NCBI GenBank assembly: GCA_018816605.1
Contig: JAHIVS010000590.1
Coordinates: forward strand, 1 to 16,392
DNA length: 16,392 bases
Source: Pseudomonadota bacterium
GTDB lineage: Bacteria > Desulfobacterota > Desulfobacteria > Desulfobacterales > Desulfobacteraceae
Direction: 5' to 3'
How positions within the stretch are numbered: the first letter of the stretch is position 1; every line of letters starts with the position of its first letter. Made by a program: the position numbers and the translations under genes. Of the stretch, positions 13,115-16,392 are shown one piece after another. The notes beneath the pieces were generated by a model. The model was not told where the DNA came from. It ran no database searches and worked only from the letters and a program-made list of their open reading frames with translations.

Positions 13115-14056
13115 TTATCGTTCTCCTTTTCTAAACGGTATCAGCAAGGCGTTTGGATAGGCCGCCTTTCTGGACATGATAACAAGGGCAACAATGGAAA
13201 AGACATAGGGCAGCATGAGGTAAAACTGGTAGGGGATTGCCATGCCGGCCTGCTGCTGGACCCGCATCTGGATGGCGTCAAAGGCGGCAAAAAGAAGGCA
13301 CCCGACCAGGGCCTTTCCGGGCTTCCAGGAGGAAAAAACCACAAGGGCGATGCAGATCCAGCCCCGGCCGTTTACCATGCCGATATAATAGGCATCAAAG
13401 GCGGACATGGTGAGAAATGCACCGCCAACAGCCATCATGGCGCTGCCCGAACAAACGGCAAGGGTGCGCAGGAAGAATACGTTCAGGCCCTGTGCCTCGA
13501 CCGCCATGGGGTTTTCCCCCGCCATGCGAAGGGCAAGGCCAAGGGGGGTTTTAAAGAGGACAAAGGCCACAAGAACAATGGCGGCAACGGCCAGATAGGT
13601 AAGGGCGGTCTGGCTGAAAAAAATTTTGCCCAGAAAGGGGAGATCGCCCAGAAAGGGGATTTCCAGTGGTTGAAAAGGTACAATCTTGGGCGGTGTGGTG
13701 GCCTTGGGCAAAAGCATCCGAAATACGTAGGCGCTCAGGCTGCTTCCCAGCAGGGTGATCCCAAGGCCAGTCACATGCTGGGAAAGTCCCAGGAAAACGG
13801 TAAACCCTGAGTGAAGCAGGCCGAACACGGCACCGATGAATGCGGCAAAAACAATCCCTGTCCACAGGCTGCCCCCCAGATACACCCACATCCATCCGCC
13901 CATGCATCCTGCGGCCATGATGCCTTCAATTCCCAGGTTTAAAACGCCTGCCCTTTCACAGACAAGTTCCCCCAATGTGCCGAATATCAGCGGGGTTGCC
14001 ATGCGGATACAGGCCATCCAGAACCCGGTTTCCATAAAAAATCCCATCAAATCCAT
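13115..14056 (-). CDS. nucleoside-type ABC importer, permease 2
   Basis: A 313-residue integral membrane protein of the BPD_transp_2 family with roughly eight to ten hydrophobic helices. The conserved LGELVCERAGVLNLGIEGIM region near residues 28-47 is the hallmark of the second permease (YufQ/NupQ-like) in BmpA-type nucleoside importers. GLSQHVTGLGITLLG is another family block. The ATG follows a TAGGT site overlapping the stop of the preceding permease by position, five bases between genes, so the operon is tight. Together with permease 1 it should form the membrane channel of a purine/pyrimidine nucleoside or nucleobase importer. The presence of a cytosine deaminase next door supports a base-related substrate. 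Confidence 0.9.
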   Translation of the reverse strand: MDLMGFFMETGFWMACIRMATPLIFGTLGELVCERAGVLNLGIEGIMAAGCMGGWMWVYLGGSLWTGIVFAAFIGAVFGLLHSGFTVFLGLSQHVTGLGITLLGSSLSAYVFRMLLPKATTPPKIVPFQPLEIPFLGDLPFLGKIFFSQTALTYLAVAAIVLVAFVLFKTPLGLALRMAGENPMAVEAQGLNVFFLRTLAVCSGSAMMAVGGAFLTMSAFDAYYIGMVNGRGWICIALVVFSSWKPGKALVGCLLFAAFDAIQMRVQQQAGMAIPYQFYLMLPYVFSIVALVIMSRKAAYPNALLIPFRKGER

Positions 14057-14061
14057 GCGAC

Positions 14062-15111
14062 CTAGCCCCTTTTAATTCGGTATTTTGTGAGGAATACGGC
14101 CATCAGAACAGACAAGAGAGAGACGGCCGTGGTCACATCTGCAATATAGTTTGAAATGTTAATGGCCCGGCTCATGAAATCGGCTCCAATATAGATAATG
14201 GCCACAAAAACCGCACTGGCAACAATTCCCAGAGGGTTCAGGGCGGCCAGCATGGCCACCACAATGCCGGTGTATCCAAATCCGGGCGATAGATCCGTTG
14301 TCAGATAGCCTTTTACCCCGCACAATTCACTGACCCCTGCCATGGCGGCAAGGCCGCCGCTCAATAACGCCGTACGGATGATGGTTTGGATAATGGGCAT
14401 ACCGGCAAAGGTGCTGGCTTTCAAGCCGGAACCCACCGCCCGGATTTCAAAGCCCCAGGTGGTGTATGCCATGAACCACCAGACAAACACAGCAGACAGC
14501 ACGGCCACGGCAAAGCCGAGATGTAGCCGGGTCTTTTCCAGGAGAATCGGCAGCATGGCAGCGTCCACTACCGGTGCCGACTGGGGCCAGCCCATGGACA
14601 TGGGGTCCTTCCAGGGGCCGAAAACCAGCCAGTTTACAAACAGCAGCACCACAAAATTAAGCAACAGGGTGGTGACCACCTCATCCACATTGAGATAGGT
14701 TTTGAGCAGGGTGGGGACCAGCAGAAAAAGACCGCCTGCTGCGGCGCCTGCCCCAAACAGATAGGGAATCATTACCAGGGGGGGGAGATTTGCTCCCCTG
14801 GTTCCCAAAAGGATGGCCACACAGGCGCCGATGTAAAATTGTCCTTCCCCGCCGATATTCCACAGCTTTGCCCTGAAGGCCACGGCTGCCGCAAGACCGG
14901 TAAAGATCAGGGGGGTGGCCCGGGTCAGGGTTTCGCTCAGGGCAAATTTTGAACCCAAGGCTCCTTTTATCATGAGGCGCCACCCCTCAATGGGCGAGGC
15001 CCCGGCCCAGATGATTAGAACAGAGCAAACCGCCATGGCCGCACCCACGGCAATAAAAAGGGCGGCAGTCAGCCTCGGGATAGAGGTGTTTTCACGCAGT
15101 TCAAGTCTCAT
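14062..15111 (-). CDS. nucleoside-type ABC importer, permease 1
   Basis: An integral membrane protein of about 349 residues, BPD_transp_2 family, with an N-terminal anchor helix and multiple hydrophobic segments. The segment AKLWNIGGEGQFYIGA and the following helix match YufP/NupP-like permeases of BmpA-type importers. The ATG at 15111 is preferred because GGAG lies six bases before it; the ATG at 15123 and GTG at 15126 add up to five residues but lack a ribosome binding site. It overlaps the ATPase stop by 11 bases, which suggests translational coupling. An eight-base C run on the coding strand (14778-14785) encodes part of a Pro-Pro segment and could slip, but a single-base change would destroy the protein. 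Partner of permease 2. Confidence 0.9.
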   Translation of the reverse strand: MRLELRENTSIPRLTAALFIAVGAAMAVCSVLIIWAGASPIEGWRLMIKGALGSKFALSETLTRATPLIFTGLAAAVAFRAKLWNIGGEGQFYIGACVAILLGTRGANLPPLVMIPYLFGAGAAAGGLFLLVPTLLKTYLNVDEVVTTLLLNFVVLLFVNWLVFGPWKDPMSMGWPQSAPVVDAAMLPILLEKTRLHLGFAVAVLSAVFVWWFMAYTTWGFEIRAVGSGLKASTFAGMPIIQTIIRTALLSGGLAAMAGVSELCGVKGYLTTDLSPGFGYTGIVVAMLAALNPLGIVASAVFVAIIYIGADFMSRAINISNYIADVTTAVSLLSVLMAVFLTKYRIKRG

Positions 15112-16392
15112 TTTTTTCTCCATCACGGAAGGTCATCTCACCGGACATGATCAAGCCCAGGTGTGCCCGATCCACATAGTCCGCATCCTGGGAATCCGAA
15201 AGCCTGCCGTGGTACATGACACAAATTTTGTCGGCCACCTGGAAAAGTTCATCCAGATCCTCGGAGATGAGCAGGACACCGGCACCGTCTTCGGCCGCCT
15301 TTAAAAGTTGGCGGTGAACATGGGATGCGGCCCCCACATCCAGCCCCCAGGTGGGCTGGTTGGCAAGGATGATTCTGGGGGACCCGGATAATTCCCTTGC
15401 CAGTATCAGCTTTTGCATATTGCCGCCGGACAGCTGGCGAACCTTCGTGTCAATGCCGGGACAGCGCACGTCATACTTTTTTACCAGCCTTTTTGCCCGG
15501 GCTGCAATGGCCTTAAACTGCAGCAATCCTCTTTTTGAGAAGGGGGCTTGCCCATAGTCCTTACTGGCAACATTTTCCATAACACTCATGTCGCTGATGA
15601 GGCCGGTTCCGGTTCTGTCATCGGGAATTCTTCCCACCCCTTCCGTGATCATGCGCCGGGGGCTTATATGGCGGACCACCTTTGAATCAAGACGGATCTG
15701 GCCTTCATAGGCGGGAATAAGTCCTGAAATCATATCGGCCAGTTGGGACTGGCCGTTACCTGAAACTCCGGCTATACCGAGGATCTGGTTTGATCTGAGA
15801 CACAGGTTGACACCTGTTAACACTTTTTTTCCATTCCGGTCAGCCAGGGAGACATCCCTCAGGGAGAGCACCTCTTTGCCCGGGATCTGTCTCTGCCTGA
15901 CGATTTTTGGCAGGTCACTTCCCACCATGGCCCTTGCAAGGGTTTTTGCATCTGTCTTGCAGGTTTCCGACGCAAACACAACCCGGCCCCGGCGCAATAC
16001 GATGCACCGGTGGCTTGCCGCCAGTACTTCCCGCATTTTGTGGGTAATAAAGATAACACTCAAGCCTTCTTTGACCAGGTGTGAGAGTGTCTCAAAAAGA
16101 CTGTCGGATTCCTGGGGGGTCAGCACAGCGGTCGGTTCGTCTAAAATCAGGATTCTGGCATCCCTGTAAAGCACCTTCAAGATCTCAACCCGCTGCTGCT
16201 CTCCCACGGAAAGGTCCTTTACAAGGGCCTTGGGATTAACGGTCAGTCCAAAGCGTTCCATGAGAGCGTTTAATTTTTTTTCAGCTTTCCCGGGGTTGCT
16301 TTTAAGGCATGTCAGCAACTCGGTGCCCAGCATGATATTCTCCAGAACCCCCATGTTTCCGGCAAGGGTAAAGTGCTGGTGCACCATGCCGA
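15101..16392 (-). CDS. nucleoside-type ABC importer ATPase (5' end cut by window edge)
   Basis: The frame is open to the right edge, so the N-terminus, including the first Walker A, is missing. The visible part begins GMVHQHFTL, the Q-loop of the first nucleotide-binding domain, followed by the signature LSVGEQQRVE and Walker B ILILDEPT. A second domain follows (from about 170 visible residues on) with GVSGNGQSQL in place of a canonical Walker A, signature LSGGNMQ and IILANQPT in place of a DEPT Walker B. This degenerate second site is usual in the sugar/nucleoside (RbsA/YufO-like) class, so hydrolysis is expected at one site. The full protein is normally about 500 residues. A BmpA-type binding lipoprotein usually precedes it and is expected beyond the right edge. 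Confidence 0.93.
   Translation of the reverse strand, partial: GMVHQHFTLAGNMGVLENIMLGTELLTCLKSNPGKAEKKLNALMERFGLTVNPKALVKDLSVGEQQRVEILKVLYRDARILILDEPTAVLTPQESDSLFETLSHLVKEGLSVIFITHKMREVLAASHRCIVLRRGRVVFASETCKTDAKTLARAMVGSDLPKIVRQRQIPGKEVLSLRDVSLADRNGKKVLTGVNLCLRSNQILGIAGVSGNGQSQLADMISGLIPAYEGQIRLDSKVVRHISPRRMITEGVGRIPDDRTGTGLISDMSVMENVASKDYGQAPFSKRGLLQFKAIAARAKRLVKKYDVRCPGIDTKVRQLSGGNMQKLILARELSGSPRIILANQPTWGLDVGAASHVHRQLLKAAEDGAGVLLISEDLDELFQVADKICVMYHGRLSDSQDADYVDRAHLGLIMSGEMTFRDGEKNET

Noticed and set aside
14778..14785. Eight-C run in permease 1 as a phase-variation switch
   Set aside because: It sits mid-gene in an essential membrane protein domain and is only Pro-Pro coding; no other sign of switching.
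15101..16392. Degenerate second nucleotide-binding domain as a broken ATPase
   Set aside because: Loss of the second Walker lysine and glutamate is usual in this sugar/nucleoside importer class, so it is not a defect.

Overview
The window looks like a chromosomal segment of an anaerobic, LPS-bearing Gram-negative bacterium, most likely a sulfate reducer of the Desulfobacterota (Desulfobacteraceae-like). The assignment is inferred from gene content: lpxC next to a DUF4390 gene, an indolepyruvate:ferredoxin oxidoreductase, the futalosine menaquinone enzyme MqnB, a YkgJ-type cysteine-cluster protein and a Cda-type diadenylate cyclase with YbbR domains. Base composition is moderate (about half G+C by eye), gene packing is dense, and I see no tRNA, rRNA, insertion sequence, phage gene or CRISPR array. 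No gene-free stretch exceeds 300 bases; the longest is about 240 bases (3853-4095).

Layout. (1) 1-1444, minus strand: lpxC (lipid A synthesis) followed by a secreted DUF4390 protein cut by the window edge. (2) 1610-3151, plus: a YifB/ComM-type AAA+ ATPase, divergent from lpxC and meeting, two bases apart, the minus-strand YkgJ-type gene (3154-3852). (3) 4096-8605, plus: hslO (Hsp33), a metallophosphoesterase, a 100-residue protein with a Cys/His-rich N-terminus, then iorA and iorB. A good sigma70-like promoter and a five-codon leader ORF precede hslO. (4) 8606-9934, plus: a long imperfect hairpin, then aroQ and mqnB, which sit on the chorismate and chorismate-to-menaquinone routes. (5) 9931-16392, minus: transcription runs right to left through an ABC importer of the nucleoside (BmpA/Nup) type (ATPase cut by the right edge, two permeases), codA-like cytosine deaminase, a secreted DUF2914 protein and a diadenylate cyclase fused to YbbR (CdaR-like) domains.

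How the genes fit together. The importer and deaminase form a tight unit, plausibly for nucleobase or nucleoside uptake and deamination; its binding lipoprotein should lie just beyond the right edge. The DUF2914 gene and the cyclase are spaced for translational coupling and probably serve an envelope-linked c-di-AMP function. IorAB oxidises aryl-pyruvates from aromatic amino acids, while AroQ and MqnB act in aromatic and quinone synthesis.

Most of the window is ordinary housekeeping content and I do not see a clear new defence or mobile system. The points most worth a second look are the cyclase-YbbR fusion with its DUF2914 partner, the His/Cys-rich small protein, the leader ORF before hslO, a hairpin placed between Shine-Dalgarno and start codon of lpxC, and a Cys-to-His change in the IorA ferredoxin domain.
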